Source of the DNA: Adiantum capillus-veneris
Lineage: Eukaryota; Streptophyta; Polypodiopsida; Polypodiales; Pteridaceae
Direction of reading: 5' to 3'
Assembly (NCBI GenBank): GCA_014529385.2
Contig: CM043944.1
Span: forward strand, 76,465,884-76,529,883
DNA length: 64,000 nt
Part shown: positions 12,331 to 27,565 of the stretch, piece after piece
Position numbering within the stretch: the stretch's first letter is position 1
How the letters are laid out: every line of letters starts with the position of its first letter
Program-made: the position numbers and the translations under genes
Notes under the pieces: model-generated
The model's input: only the letters and a program-made list of their open reading frames with translations
Database searches by the model: none
Told to the model about the DNA's origin: nothing

Positions 12331-13199
12331 TCTATAGTCTTTATAATGGAGCTTAAAATTTTTGAGCAAGGAGAAGACATAGAAGTGTCACACTTTGCTG
12401 CATTTCAAAAGGAAACCTTAAGAAATCCAAAAATGAAAGGTAGAAAATGAGAAGACTTTTGAGTCTTGGAAATGTAAAGTAGAAAACTTAGTACTTTGTC
12501 TATCTGTACTTCTATACTATATATAATTGAGCTTAAAATTTTCAAGGAAGGAAAGGACATCCATGTGTCACTCTCTGAGTCTCTCTCCTTCATTTCAAGA
12601 ACCTTAAAAAACATTTGGTTTCAAATGTAAAAGTGAAGGGTAAGTAGCAAGTAGCAAGTACAGTACTGTGAACTTGTGAAGGGTAAGTATCAAAGTGAAG
12701 GGTTAGGGACAGTGTTCAGGAAAAATTGTTTTCACAAACATTAAAAAATCCCTCCAAGACAAATCTGAACCGGAACTTTTACAATACTAGCCGGTATTTT
12801 TGCAAAATTACACTATTTTTCATGTATTTTAAGCAGAATTTTCTCCTTCTTGCCCTCCCCTCAACCGGCTATTTTGATTTTGCAACCAGCTCTAGGCTAA
12901 GCTGATGCACACTTTTCTCGAACACTAGTTAGGGGTTAGTAGCAAGTACTCAGATGGTAGAATGAAAAGACTTAATTTTGACTTCTCATTTCTATCAAAA
13001 AGTCACAATACTTAGTACTATATATATTTTTATATTATTTAAACTCTTTAGCAATGCCATGGAGTGAAAATGGAGTTTCACTGAGCCTTCAATTTTGAAG
13101 GGTGATTACTTTTGTTTTTGTAAAAGGTGGCTCTACTTAGTAGCTTGAGAAATAACGAACAGCGACCTGTGCTACGCGTCGATAAGTTGGTCCGTCTCG

Positions 13200-13352
<153 letters not shown>

Positions 13353-13494
13353 TGTGTCTATTTCTGTTCAAAAGAGAGAGAGTTCCATTGATTAGCCTCG
13401 GTGCTTAACGAAGAATGCCCCCCCCCCCCCCCCAAAAAAAAAAAAAAACTCGATTGCATGTTGTTACAGTGCTCACGGCAACAGTCGTACAAGG

Positions 13495-13735
13495 CGGGTC
13501 TTCGATTCAGTGTTTGGGAAAAATGTGTCTCAGCTTAATATCATGTCATTTTCAATTTCAAAAATACTGGTTGAGGGCAAGGGGAAAAGGAGAAATTCCA
13601 CCCCAAAATAGAGAAAAATAGTGTACAAACCTACAAAATAAACCTAATTTTCTAAATTCCTCTTGGAAAATTAAAGGAAAGCAATTTTGTATGTTTTAAA
13701 AAACGATCTTTCCAGAATACTGATGTGATTGCATT
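13495..13735. repeat. Dispersed repeat family R1, copy 1
   Basis: It begins around agtgtttgggaaaaatgtgt and contains tggttgagggcaaggggaaa and cctcttggaaaatt. Related copies lie at about 31365-31560 and 60285-60480. There is no coding capacity and the family is not identified. Confidence 0.6.
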
Positions 13736-14412
13736 GAAGGATAAACATTGCCAGTCGAGAGTATTGGCCTTGGTCTTGGAGTTAGAAATCCTTTGCTCAT
13801 TTGGATCCTCCTTGGTGCTGCATACCTAATGTGGACCCTTTGCCTCGCCCTAGAAATGATGATTGCGGTCTCTTTTTGTAGGGCTACCACCATGCATGTG
13901 CCTCCATTGTAGGACTGCCTCAATGTCATTTTGCTTACATTTAGAGCCTCGTCACTTTGGAATGGCTAAATAGCCTTCCAGTTTTGTTTGCAAGTCAAGA
14001 AAATTGGTGGCTTCAACGATAGATGCTTGATTTGACTGAGTGATGAGACAGATCTTGAGCAAGTTCCTGCTAACCGAGAGGGCCTCAAAAGTCAACCATG
14101 TGAAAGGCTATGCCCGTTTTGAGGCTCTTAACTATCACGATTAGATAGGTAGAGAGAGAAGAGTCGGCTTATGACCGGGCAAAAAGCAGGCTCGCTGGTA
14201 CACGCAACCAGGCTCTTGGCTTCTCACATGCTTCATTTTAATATTACAAACTAGACCTGCAGCCTGAGAGAGAGAGAGAGAGATTTTTCTTCCTACTGAT
14301 GCTGTTTGAGACCCGTTAATCGACTAATCTTGACTCTCAGCTATTAAGTTTAGGCAAACCTTAACCGATCCAAACATTGTTGGCAACAAGTTGTCATGTT
14401 GCATAGCAAGCT

Positions 14413-14417
<5 letters not shown>

Positions 14418-14481
<64 letters not shown>

Positions 14482-14625
14482 AGACGAAGATCACATGAGA
14501 CCTAAAAAATTTAGCCGATAAACGTTGATTCTTGAACTCAAGGGCTTGCATGCTCACATACTTATACAAGGAGAGGGGGACATAACTTTTAATATCATAG
14601 AAACAATCACAGTGACCTCAAAGGT

Positions 14626-14691
<66 letters not shown>

Positions 14692-15083
14692 ATCCTTAAA
14701 GGTCAGATTGACCAATGTGACCAGTACAGCATGTAACATGCTTGAAGACTATGGATATAAGGGTGGCCACTGACAAGTTGAATCCATGAGGTGGCTAGGA
14801 GAGAAAGGTATGTAGGACATGGTATGGGCTAAAATATAGGTAAAGCAAATTTGATGTGATCAAAAGCTAAGCACCCAATGTAGGGTATGATGATCGTACT
14901 CTCAAATTGTTAAGGGATATAATTCGCGTACAAAAACAGACTCTCCTCCATGTAGTGCCTCAATTCTTTGTCTCACATTTAAGGGAGTGGGAGCTAAGTC
15001 AAATGGCTGCTATGATATAAAATATGGGTAAGGGCAAGCATTTGAAGGATCGGATACAGTATGCTCTCTCAAAGAAGAACATG

Positions 15084-15150
<67 letters not shown>
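14418..15150. repeat. Microsatellites inside Helitron 1
   Basis: (GA)n at 14418-14479 and 14631-14689; (GT)n at 15087-15150. The sequence between them has no recognisable gene. Confidence 0.9.
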
Positions 15151-15153
<3 letters not shown>

Positions 15154-16415
15154 GCAACACACTCTTTCTTTTAGCATGATGCCCAAAACTCTTACAAAGA
15201 GAAACGATTGAGTGAGCTTTTCTGCTTTCATTGTCCTCACATTTTAAGGTGCCGACGGTGCCCAAATGCACACAAACAAACAGTATGCGGCTTATATTAC
15301 TAACCTGCTTATGGTCAATTGCAAGAGACCTCAACATCCATGCGACGAGTCTTGGTAGATACAAGTGTACATGCTAGCTAGATTGAGTGCAGTCCAACCT
15401 TTAAATTTTGAAATTTACCCACATATAGAGAAAAAGTTGCTATAGCCATGCAATCACCCCCAGGTCACACACCCATCATGAATACTTCCTTTGAGAAGCA
15501 AACGACACACTGCTCACCAAATCAATTGTGCATACCAATGGCAAAGTTTCTTCTACTACTGTGTGGTGTAATGTTGGCATGCTGGGTCATGGTTGGTACA
15601 TGCATCCTAAGTGCCAACAAATAGCAATTGATGACATTAGTTGACTATGATGCCCCAAATGCAAAACCAAAACTACACGAGAGAAGCATGGGAGAGTTGT
15701 TATCATGACCAATGCCTTGATTGGTAAGGATGGTGAGAGGGGATGCAAATGCATCTAAAGAATTCATCGTTCAATGCAAACACTATAAAGAAGGATATAA
15801 GCTCTCTATTAGTCTATTTAGAGGGCCACTACCACTCACCAGGGTCCCATATCAATTGTGTGAGGGGGACGTCTCTAGCATAATCGCAAATTCGTTGCCT
15901 CCTTAGGGAGAAAAATAAGATGTTAAGACAAGACATCATGCGAAGGGAACCCATTACTTAATTCATTCCCAAGAGACCTCAAATTGACCTTATAATTCTT
16001 GAACTTCACACACATACACATAGATAGAGAGAAAGAAGGGGGGGGGACAAACTTTCCATGATTAGGAGGAGTATGTTGGAGCTTGGCATGACCACCTAGA
16101 AGGAGATTTTTCCTTGGTCAATCCACAAGAATGTGGAGAGTAACTACACCTCATTAGTTGTTCGATCTTACACTCGAAAAGGTAGACATAGTGTTAATCC
16201 AAAAGATAGATTTGTGCTTGGTTGATGTGAATGTGGAGGGCACTTGGACCTTGTGTGTTATCATACATCGTCATCTAGAAAGTAGTTATAGTGGTGGTTG
16301 ATGCACAAGTGTATTAAAGAGCTATAAAATCTCACAAGAGAATCATAGGCATTTGCCCACATTTGCCCTCCCTCTAAAGGGACAGAGAACATTGCTTCAA
16401 TTGACGCTCATGTAG

Positions 16416-16443
16416 CCGCGGCAACGCGCGGGTCACATACTAG
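16416..16443 (+). other. Helitron 3' terminus hairpin and CTAG end
   Basis: The stem ccgcg/cgcgg encloses gcaacg and is followed by gtcacata and ctag. T at 16444 is the host base. Confidence 0.8.
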
Positions 16444-16962
16444 TATTTATAATAGTTTTAATTCTTGGAAAGGTCATGGAATTTCACTTCAGGCAGTGAC
16501 TACTTTTGCTTTTAAAGCCATTTGAAGGGTGGGTTTACTTTACAATTTGAAGGAACTTCCCTCCTCCCTCCATGTGTCATTTAAAGCTATGGTCATGCGA
16601 AGCTTAGCGATTCGTTACATTAGTCGAAAATTTTTGTTAGCGTGTAGATTTTCATCGGCTTGCTATGCCTAAAAGAGCTAATTTTCAAACTACATCGGTT
16701 TCTTGCCAATCAGTCCTCTTTCTCTCTCTCTATTGTTTGTGTCTCACTCTCCCTCACTACTTGCTGCTACCCGTGACATTTTGGACTGTCGAGCCTACCT
16801 TAGTTAAAATTATCGAGGCTTATAGACAACTAAGCTTTGTGTGGCCATGTCCTAATGAACCTCCCTTTGTAGGATTGCACAAACCTTCTATGTCGTAAAT
16901 GATCTCTCTCTAGCCTTACTGCTCAAAACTCAATAGTTGCATGCATATATTCATGTTTTGTC

Positions 16963-16965
<3 letters not shown>
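16444..16965. other. No recognisable gene
   Basis: Unrecognised sequence between Helitron 1 and a microsatellite block. The frame at 16665-16898 has no known domain. Confidence 0.4.
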
Positions 16966-17048
<83 letters not shown>

Positions 17049-17054
17049 GTTTCC

Positions 17055-17139
<85 letters not shown>

Positions 17140-17275
17140 AAGTTGACGTGCCATTCGTTGAGGTGTTGGAGGGTTGCAAGAAGGCCTTCCGCATTTGCAT
17201 TGCAATACTGAAGTGCAGCGAGCTCAATGATTCAACAATAGGAGTCCAATGATTTTTTGTGGATGTCCTGCATGC

Positions 17276-17335
<60 letters not shown>

Positions 17336-17336
17336 G
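16966..17336. repeat. Three (GT)n-(GA)n compound microsatellites
   Basis: GT then GA at 16968-17044, at 17057-17136 and at 17279-17334, all with the same order on this strand. Confidence 0.95.
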
Positions 17337-18690
17337 GTTATCACACCAGCATGAGAGAGAGGGGGAGGGAGAATAAGCATTGGTCTTACAATGAGCAATC
17401 AACAAAGCGACGATCAACAGAATCCACAATCAAGAATCATGAATCAACATTGACATCTACAAAATCGAGAATTAACGTTGGTGCAGCCAAAGTTGGTCCG
17501 AGCTAGGAGATGGTCTATGCCGGGCAGAGACAGCAGCTGAGTGCAGTGCAGAAGGCTAGGGCAGGTACCAAGGCCCTAGGCAGCCCAAGGATGGCGGGGG
17601 TGTATGTTCGAAGTGGTTTTGTAGGCCAAAGGTGTGCTGCAAAGAGCCAAGCAGGTTGGTGGCCTTCTGTGCCCGAGATGTGGGTTTTATGTGCTAGAAT
17701 GAGGTGTTCAGTGTGCTCTAGAAGCCGGTCCAGACGGCTCGTCAAACGGAGCCCCGGTGCTCAAGATATTGCAGTTTAAAGTTGAAGTGTGTAGCAGATC
17801 CCCGACGGACAGGGCAATTGGGGACAGGTGGCCCGGGATGATGTCAGTCTGTACATGTGAAGAACTCGAGTTATGGAGCATGCCTATCTTTTCGGATTGC
17901 GAATTGGATCTCTGGATGGCAAGATATGGTCAGTTGAAGATTTTGCGGGGGCCGAGTCTGAGAGCAATTGGTTGCATTGGAAGATGTGCCATCTGGAGTC
18001 TTTTGGGCCTCACCAAGGTTCTCGGTCATAGAGTGAGTCACATGGAGCTAGCACAAATTGACAGCGTGCCAATCGGCTGCTTAGTCGGCAAGATACGGCA
18101 GGAAGAAGTCGGGAGCATTTGACAGTGGGAGGTTTGCAGATGTTTTTTGACTTTTTTTGCTGCCTCGAATGATGGCATTGAAAATCTAAAAATGGGGCAG
18201 GAGGCAGAGGATTTGAAAGTGGACGCGGTGGATTGGTGGTTGGGCTCCAAGGCCGGTGCATAGGCCAACTAGGCAAGGCAAAGCAAAGTACCCAATGCAA
18301 GTAAAAATGAGGTTTTTTTTTGTTTAGAGGGTGGGTTTTGTGAGGGCTTGAAGGCCGCTTAAACCAGGGACCTCCACGTGGCGTTGGAACTATCCCACAT
18401 GCAATGACGCAGGCGGGTAGCGCGTACTTTAAGAGCAGGACCGTGAGGCTCATTTGGTGTGTAGCAAGGTCGTGGAGAGCTTGGAGCTCATGGCCATGGT
18501 GCCGGGCGCTGCTGTGCAGGCGGCCCGCAGGCTCTGCGCAGGGCGAAAGGGGGCGGTTTTGGCCAGCTTGGTGGCGCGCGCCCATGAGATGGCGGAGACC
18601 GGTGTGTTGGAAGTGATCACGTGGCACGCCCGATATGCGGCGATTCCCGCGGCCCTTAGAGGTCCGAAATTTTGAAGAAGAGAGGAGAGG

Positions 18691-18712
18691 GCAATAGCGA
18701 TATCGCTATTGC
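18691..18712. repeat. Perfect 22-bp palindrome
   Basis: gcaatagcga followed by its exact complement arm. An imperfect relative (gcaatagcgacgtcactaat) lies at 18957-18977, with similar C-rich sequence after each. Confidence 0.8.
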
Positions 18713-19098
18713 TTCCCCCCCTCATGTAAGAGGGAAGTCCCACAGCGAGCCAGAGAGAGAGAGAGAATGGGCTCGAGGGCGGCCAAATGTAGAGCAAAAG
18801 GTCCCAGAAAAAGCAAAGGCCAACTAGGCCAAGGCCAAAGGGAGTAAGAGAAGTCAGCTAGAGAGAGAAAATCAAAGCTAGTCCAGCAGTGCAAGGCTAA
18901 GCCCAAAGAGGATGAAAATTGAAAGATGAAAAATAAAAAAATAAAAGAGCCAAGGGGCAATAGCGACGTCACTAATGCCCCCCCCCAAGTGCAAAAGAGA
19001 AGAAGAGAGCAGATGGAGAAAGGCGGTGCCCCTCTTCCCAAGAGATGCCAAAAATGGGTGCCATATGGACCAATCAAAGGGCAGTTTCCCCAAATTAA

Positions 19099-19101
<3 letters not shown>

Positions 19102-19129
<28 letters not shown>

Positions 19130-19137
19130 TATAAAAG
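19102..19137 (+). promoter_or_regulatory. Poly-C tract followed by TATA-like box
   Basis: A run of about 27 C precedes ctataaaag. The box is well formed but no gene follows it. Confidence 0.25.
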
Positions 19138-20141
19138 TAAAAAATGAATCAAATTAGGGGCTTTTTTGCATAGGTTTTGTGCCATTTTGAAGCTTGCAAA
19201 GGGGAGCTTTTGGAGAGAGGAGTGTGCATGTCAAAGCCCTTTATATCTCTCTTGTGTAAATGGCCATGGTGATGGCAGTGCGAGTTTGTATAGGTGTTTT
19301 GGTGAGTGCAATCGAGTCGTCGTTGCCTCATCATGTTGTTGTTTCCCCTTCTCCCCTTTCTCTTTCTCCTACTTTCATGTTTCTCCTCGGTGCCGGCTAT
19401 GTGGAAGTGTGTGCCCCCCCGGACCGACGGTGTTTTGAATGAGAGAGTGAGATGGAGTGTCTGTGTGCATGTGTAAGGGTGGAGACAAGCAGTGGTAGTA
19501 GGTGTACCTTGTGTGGTGGTTCTGTGGAGTGTGTGAGCAGTAGAAATCGAGCAGGCAGCGATCTGCTAGTGTGAGTTGTGTGTTTGAAGGTGTTTTCTGA
19601 GAGGATAAGGGTGTTGTGAATACCCTGAGCCATAGAGAGGCCCTTTTGTTTGTGCTGGGCGTGTTCCCCCATTCCCCCTCTCCAACGTAATTGGAAATTT
19701 TGATCTGACAAATCCAAGGCAGAAGGCGTATAAGCCCAAGGCAAGAGCGGACCTCAACAGATAGCAAAGGCGGACGACAAGAGGAAACTTTGGAAAATCT
19801 TGGATATTTTTGAGGTCTTTATGCTAGATTTCTTGCTCTTGCCTTGGGTTGACTCAGAATTCAAAGGTGAATCTCAAAAGTCATAGGTGGGATTGCACTA
19901 AGGGTAGGTTTTTTTGCAAGCGCCTAAGGACAAATTAGATTTTTTGAGGCAAATCTCAAAAATTTATAAGGGGGGTTGCACTAAATCGAGGTGAGGCACA
20001 CTACTTTCTCCCAAAAACTCAATAAACTTACATATGATAAAAATAAATAAATTTAGAGGCAACTCCAACTCTCATCCCCTCCAAGCCCTTTCCTTATGTC
20101 ACGTGGCAGAGGCCTCCAAGGTGTATTAGATATAGTCAAGG

Positions 20142-21305
<1,164 letters not shown>

Positions 21306-21316
21306 GTCAGAGAGAG

Positions 21317-21351
<35 letters not shown>

Positions 21352-21686
21352 GCCACTCTGCCACTAGCAAGTAGACAAAGAAAGAGAAAGAATGAGATGG
21401 GTCACCAAAATTAGAACCAAGACCTTGATTAGGCTAGCTGCTGGTGATCACATATAGGTACGATAGGCCAAGTGGTGGTGTTGCAATATTTAGCAGCAAT
21501 AACTTGGTTTTGAAGCAAAGTTGAACAGGGGAGGGGCACTGCTTTCTTGTGGGAAACGCTTGGTAGTAGCAAATGGGTGCTCAAGGCAATGGGTGTACAT
21601 AGGCTTGCTCAAGACACTAAGTGTTTGGGCTGAGGAAAAAGATTTGATGGCTTAGGTGGGAGCACCTGCAGCCATGACTCCACATA

Positions 21687-22568
<882 letters not shown>

Positions 22569-22605
22569 GAGAGAAAGAGATCTCCAATTTCTATGATTTT
22601 CTTGG

Positions 22606-22633
22606 CCGCAGCAACGCGCGGGTCACATACTAG
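22606..22633 (+). other. Helitron 3' terminus, copy 2
   Basis: ccgca/cgcgg stem with one mismatch, loop gcaacg, end ctag, host T at 22634. Confidence 0.75.
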
Positions 22634-23161
22634 TCTCTATGAAGTACAATGTCTCTTTGAAAAATAACCCGTCATTGTACATCTCCTATGATGTTTGAAG
22701 ATTCCTATTACTTTTGTTCAGCGCGCCACTTTCAATGCTTAGCCTACTACCAATTAACTTGAAAATAAAACTTTATCAAGTCCAAGAAAAGGTCAATGGA
22801 AAGGAACAAAGAAACCGATAATGGTCCATTGATGATATCAAGAGGCTATGACAATAATGTGAGATGGGTTGGACCTCTACCCCTTCCAATAAAGCCTCCC
22901 TTGTCAATGAAATAAGGTAGTCTCAATTCCAAATTGTTGAGCCATTTCTACACATTCTCTTGGGTTTTGAAGGCCTACTATGTAGTTAAGAGCCTCCCGA
23001 TCAATGTTCAGGAAAGGTTTGCCTCAACTTAGCCTTCAACCGATTGAAAATCAAGAGTAACCGGTTGCAAACCATGGTAAAGGGGAAAAAACCCGATAAG
23101 ATTTACAAGAAAATAGTTCAAAAATCTTGCAATTTTGGACAGTTCTACTAGTGTTTCCTGT
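22634..23161. other. No gene; contains dispersed repeat R2, copy 1
   Basis: From about 23005, the order gttcaggaaaggtttgcctc, then ggttgcaaaccatggtaaag, then atagttcaaaaatc resembles 58715-58890. Confidence 0.5.
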
Positions 23162-23166
23162 TTGCA

Positions 23167-24394
23167 TGTAACATTTAATGGCCTAATAACTTATGTGTAG
23201 CGGAAATTAGCATGAACATAGTAGGCATTTCATTAGAGTAGATTGAGAGGAAGAAGGAGTATCTTACGAGAAAGATGTACATCTCCTCACATAATCACTC
23301 ATATTAGCATAGCTTAGCTTAGTAATTAGCTTGGTAGAGAAGATGAGCATGCATTGAAGCTTGGCTCTTGGTTGGATTTGCATCCACATGTCAAGAGAGT
23401 GTTGATGTAGGCTTCTATCTCACAAGCTTGGAGTAGGTGATGAGCTCTCCATTAAAGCTTTGGAGGAGATAGAGTATTCTTTCTTCACACATGGTCAAGT
23501 GTGAGTGTGTGTGTGTCAATGCCAAGCAAAAATCAGCCCCCTCTCTCTCCTGGGCGAGCCCTTCTTGCTAAATTGGTCTGGCTTTTGCCTCATTGGACCT
23601 CCCCAAGTCAAGCCAATGGGTGTTAAGCAGCATAAGTGATAGCCTTCTGACATGTGTCCCCCTTTTCCCTTTTGTGAGAGCTTAAGGTAATTAAATAAAT
23701 AAACTAAACTCTCATTGGACCCCTTTGCCTCCTGGCCAATAGGAATCAGGCAAGCCATTGGGCTCCTGAATGCTCATTGGACCCCTTGGGAGACTGCCCA
23801 ATAGTCTTCTAGGAGACTTAATTCTCATTGGTTTCTTTTATTAAATGTTTTTAAATTAATTAAACTAGATTTACTCTAGCTTAATTCTCATTGGTCCACT
23901 TCAAGGGTCATCCAATAGAAATTGGGCACACTTTGTGGGCATCTGGCCTAGGGAGCTGACATGTGTCCCTCATTCCCTTTGTGTAAAGGGAGCCTCTGTG
24001 TGTGTGTGTGTGTGTGGATTTCTCTCTCATCCCCTACCTTTAGGGCTCGCCCCCTCCCATGTAGGGATGTGCAAAGACTTTTAGGGCACACACAAAGCAT
24101 CCAATTTTCCCTAGGGTTGACCTTTGGAAACAACCTTTGAATTTTGGAACCTTAGCATTTTGGAAGTCTTAATGGGCTGAACCTTAGGGTCTTTTTAGCC
24201 CATTGTTGCACATGGCTCTTTTTCAGATGGCCCCCCCTTTGGATCCCTATTTTCCCTCCTTTGGATCCCTACTGTGGCCGGTCTGCTAGCTTAACCAATA
24301 TTCTAGCTTTTTCTCCCCTGGCCTTCCCCACATTAAATGATCAGTTTAATATGAGAAAATCATTTAGGAGAATTAGATATTGATTATTATGACA
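23167..24394 (-). repeat. 3' LTR of gypsy element
   Basis: 1228 bp, TG...CA, includes a short (GT)n at about 23997-24015. Confidence 0.9.
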
Positions 24395-24753
24395 TTACCT
24401 CTCTCTTGAAATCATAGTCGTCCTCGACTATGGTGTAGAGAAGATAAAGCATGTTCATGAGTCCTTTTCTTAGCGAGTAGAGGATCCCTCTGTTACCCTA
24501 CGACATCATTCCACAATGGATGACTAGTCCATTTGGCGCTTGAGAGCCTGAGGCTGCCGCACGCATGTCTGCACATTAGTCCTATCAGTCTTCAATAGTA
24601 GAGTGACAAGCTCTACTTGGTGTTTGGGAGACGTCGTCTCCGCAAACTTGATCTAAGCATGCATACTACTTCATTTTTGTGCACAAATTTTTTTTAAAAA
24701 AAGAGTCTTATAAGACAAAAATTTTGTTCATTTTTAACATTTTGTACATTTGC

Positions 24754-25235
24754 TTACTCTTGGGAAGCATTGTAAGCATTGACAAGGTTTAGGTTATCCT
24801 TTAATTGTATGCCTTGCATCCATCTAGCATCTTCAAAAGGATAATTCTTAAACTTAATAAGATATCGTCGGATAGTCTTACCGGCTCTTAATACCTTGTC
24901 TTCATGTCGGAGAATGGACTCGGGCTGCAGCACCTCTTCTTGGTCCTCGATCTCCGGTGGGTCTTCAATAGTTGGTTCTTGAGGTGGCTCTCCTTTGTAA
25001 GGCTTTAATAGGCTCACATGAAAAGCATTGTGTATGAGCCAATGATTGGGCAACTTGAGTTGATAGGCCATCTCATTGATTGGCCTAAGAATATGAAAGG
25101 GACCATAGTCCCTTTTTGCTAGTTTAGCATAGTACTTTTGGTGACCCGTAGGATTCTTGCCCGTTGTGTGCCTTAATCGAGCCTTGGGAAACTTTAACAA
25201 GACCCAATCGTTTTCTTTAAAGGCTTGGGCTCTTC
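24754..25235 (-). pseudogene. Gypsy integrase C-terminus plus chromodomain
   Basis: The minus-strand frame begins without a start codon right at the LTR junction (25235) and ends at 24754. It contains a GPFHILRPI segment and the NAFHVSLLKPYKG motif typical of gypsy integrase C-termini. A chromodomain-like segment follows (PESILRHEDK ... IRRYLIKFKNYPFEDARW), the targeting module of chromoviruses. The remaining frame is open, so the loss was one large deletion, not gradual decay. Confidence 0.92.
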
Positions 25236-26552
25236 TGTAACATTTAATGGCCTAATAACTTATGTGTAGCGGAAATTAGCATGAACATAGTGGGCATTCA
25301 TTAGAGTAGATTGAGAGGAAGAAGGAGTATCTTACGAGAAAGATGTACATCTCCTCACATAATCACTCATATTAGCATAGCTTAGCTTAGTAATTAGCTT
25401 GGTAGAGAAGATGAGCATGCATTGAAGCTTGGCTCTTGGTTGGATTTGCATCCACATGCCAAGAGAGTGTTGATGTAGGCTTCTATCTCACAAGCTTGGA
25501 GTAGAAGATGAGCTCCCCATTAAAGATGGTTGGATTTGCATCCACATGCCAAGAGAGTGTTGATGTAGGCTTCTATCTCACAAGCTTGGAGTAGAAGATG
25601 AGCTCCCCATTAAAGCTTTGGAGGAGATAGAGTATTCTTTCTTCACACATGGTCAAGTGTGAGTGTGTGTGTGTCAATGCCAAGCAAAAATCAGCCCCCT
25701 CTCTCTCTTGGGCGAGCCCTTCCTGCTAAATTGGTCTGGCTTTTGCCTCATTGGACCTCCCCAAGTCAAGCCAATGGGTGTTAAGCAGCATAAGTGATAG
25801 CCTTCTGACATGTGTCCCCCTTTCCCCTTTTGTGAGAGCTTTAGGTAATTAAATAATTAAACTAAACTCTCATTGGACCCCTTTGCCTCCTGGCCAATAG
25901 GAATCAGGAAGCCATTGGGCTCCTGAATGCTCATTGGACCCCTTGGGAGACTGCCCAATAGTCTTCTAGGAGACTTAATTCTCATTGGTTTCTTTTATTA
26001 AATGTTTTTAAATTAATTAAACTAGATTTACTCTAGCTTAATTCTCATTGGTCCACTTCAAGGGTCATCCAATAGAAATTGGGCACACCTTGTGGGCATC
26101 TGGCCTAGGGAGCTGACATGTGTCCCTCATTCCCTTTGTGTAAAGGGAGCCTCTGTGTGTGTGTGTGTGTGTGGCTTTCTCTCTCATCCCCTACCTTTAG
26201 GGCTCGCCCCCTCCCATGTAGGGATGTGCAAAGACTTTTAGGGCACACACAAAGCATCCAATTTTCCCTAGGGTTGACCTTTGGACACAACCTTTGAATT
26301 TTGGAACCTTAGCATTTTGGAAGTCTTAATGGGCTGAACCTTAGGGTCTTTTTAGCCCATTGTTGCACATGGCTCTTTTGCAGATGGCCCCCCCCTTTGG
26401 ATCCCTATTTTCCCTCCTTTGGATCCCTACTGTGGCCGGTCTGCCTGCTTAACCAATATTCTAGCTTTTTCTCCCCTGGCCTTCCCCACATTAAATGATC
26501 AGTTTAATATGAGAAAATCATTTAGGAGAATTAGATATTGATTATTATGACA
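25236..26552 (-). repeat. 5' LTR of gypsy element
   Basis: Same as the left LTR except for an extra 90-bp tandem duplication, which accounts for its 89-bp greater length. Confidence 0.9.
25438..25617. repeat. 90-bp tandem duplication within LTR
   Basis: Units 25438-25527 and 25528-25617 both begin ggttggatttgcatccacat. The left LTR has only one unit, so the duplication arose after insertion. Confidence 0.85.
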
Positions 26553-26557
26553 TTGCA

Positions 26558-26898
26558 TGTTGACAAGGAGGAAATCTAGCCGTCTATGAAAGAGGACTTT
26601 CCCGAACACTTCTCCCCATACCATTCCTAAATCATAGCACCCAAGCATTAGCACTTGGCATGCATTGATTTTTTTTTTTTGGTATCGTTCAATAGAAAGC
26701 AAACGGATTATGTCTGCACCACAGTAAACAAATAGAAAATTGCAGATGTCTTTGGAGATGCTCTATGTCAGTACTTGGAGGCGGGGACACTGCTTCTCTC
26801 TCTCCCTCTTTCTATTCTGGGGCAGTGCCAACGAGGCGTTCCTCTCTCTCTCTCTGCCTGTCTCTCTTTCTCTCCTGACGGGCGAGGTCGCGTAGAGG

Positions 26899-26958
<60 letters not shown>

Positions 26959-27565
26959 ATGTGTGTGTCACAGAGAGTATCTCTAGGCAGAGGGCGAGGC
27001 GGTGGGCAGTGTTGAAGGAGCGCGGGAGGGCAGAAGCCGGTGGGAGCAGTAGTTGATCACATAGTGAGCGGGAGTAGGGAAACTTTCGGTAGCTTTTAAA
27101 AGGGGGGGAATCTTAGTAATTATTGAATTTCTTTTCATCCATGCATTTCGGGTGGGTCTAAAAATGAGGTGCGTTTTTGTTGCCCAATCGTGCTCGCACC
27201 TGCGCATCTCTCTTCCGCCAGCACCGGTTGAACCCAGCTTGAGTTTCTTTGTGCCAACAAATGGAGATTTGACAGGTGGAGGATGAGAGGGGCTGATCAG
27301 TCATCACGCATTACGTAAAGTAAGCCAGAATGTTTCAAATGACGTGTTAAATACTTTACGATGTTGCATGGGCCACGAGGTTTTCAAGCACGTTACCTTT
27401 AAAGGCCCTTTCGTGTCTTTTAGGCATACCTACCATTTCCTTCCTTTCGGTTTTGCATTACGAACCTACGAGAGTTCATCTCTGCACATCGCCATTGCTT
27501 CATCTCTGCACGTCGACATTGCTTTGTCTCTTCGCACCAGTCGTTAGTGCTTTCTCTGTCCTTTG
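26558..27565. other. Upstream region of ARM-repeat gene
   Basis: It contains (CT)n at 26900-26956 and no recognisable gene. The last few hundred bases should hold the promoter of the gene at 27566; I see no clear TATA box. Confidence 0.45.

Larger units (their letters stand above)
17337..20141. other. Unrecognised, relatively GC-rich region
   Basis: Open frames on both strands (for example 18010-18627 minus and 18454-18675 plus) overlap each other and show no known domain. They look like by-products of GC-rich composition. A 22-bp palindrome and a poly-C/TATA segment are listed separately. Near 19885 a degenerate copy of the 20142-20439 repeat begins. Confidence 0.45.
23167..26552 (-). mobile_element. 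Ty3/gypsy chromovirus with most of the interior deleted
   Basis: LTRs at 23167-24394 (1228 bp) and 25236-26552 (1317 bp) start tgtaac, end ...tatgaca and are nearly identical by eye. The five bases outside are ttgca on both sides (23162-23166 and 26553-26557). Coding sequence is on the minus strand, so the right LTR is the 5' one. A purine-rich tract (caagagagaggtaa on the minus strand, 24395-24408) abuts the left LTR. Only 841 bp remain between the LTRs, holding the end of integrase and a chromodomain. Gag, protease, RT, RNase H and the primer site are missing. Confidence 0.93.

Noticed and set aside
18010-18627. 205-codon open frame on the minus strand
   Set aside because: No domain. It overlaps other frames of similar length on the plus strand in GC-rich sequence and has no coding signature I can point to.
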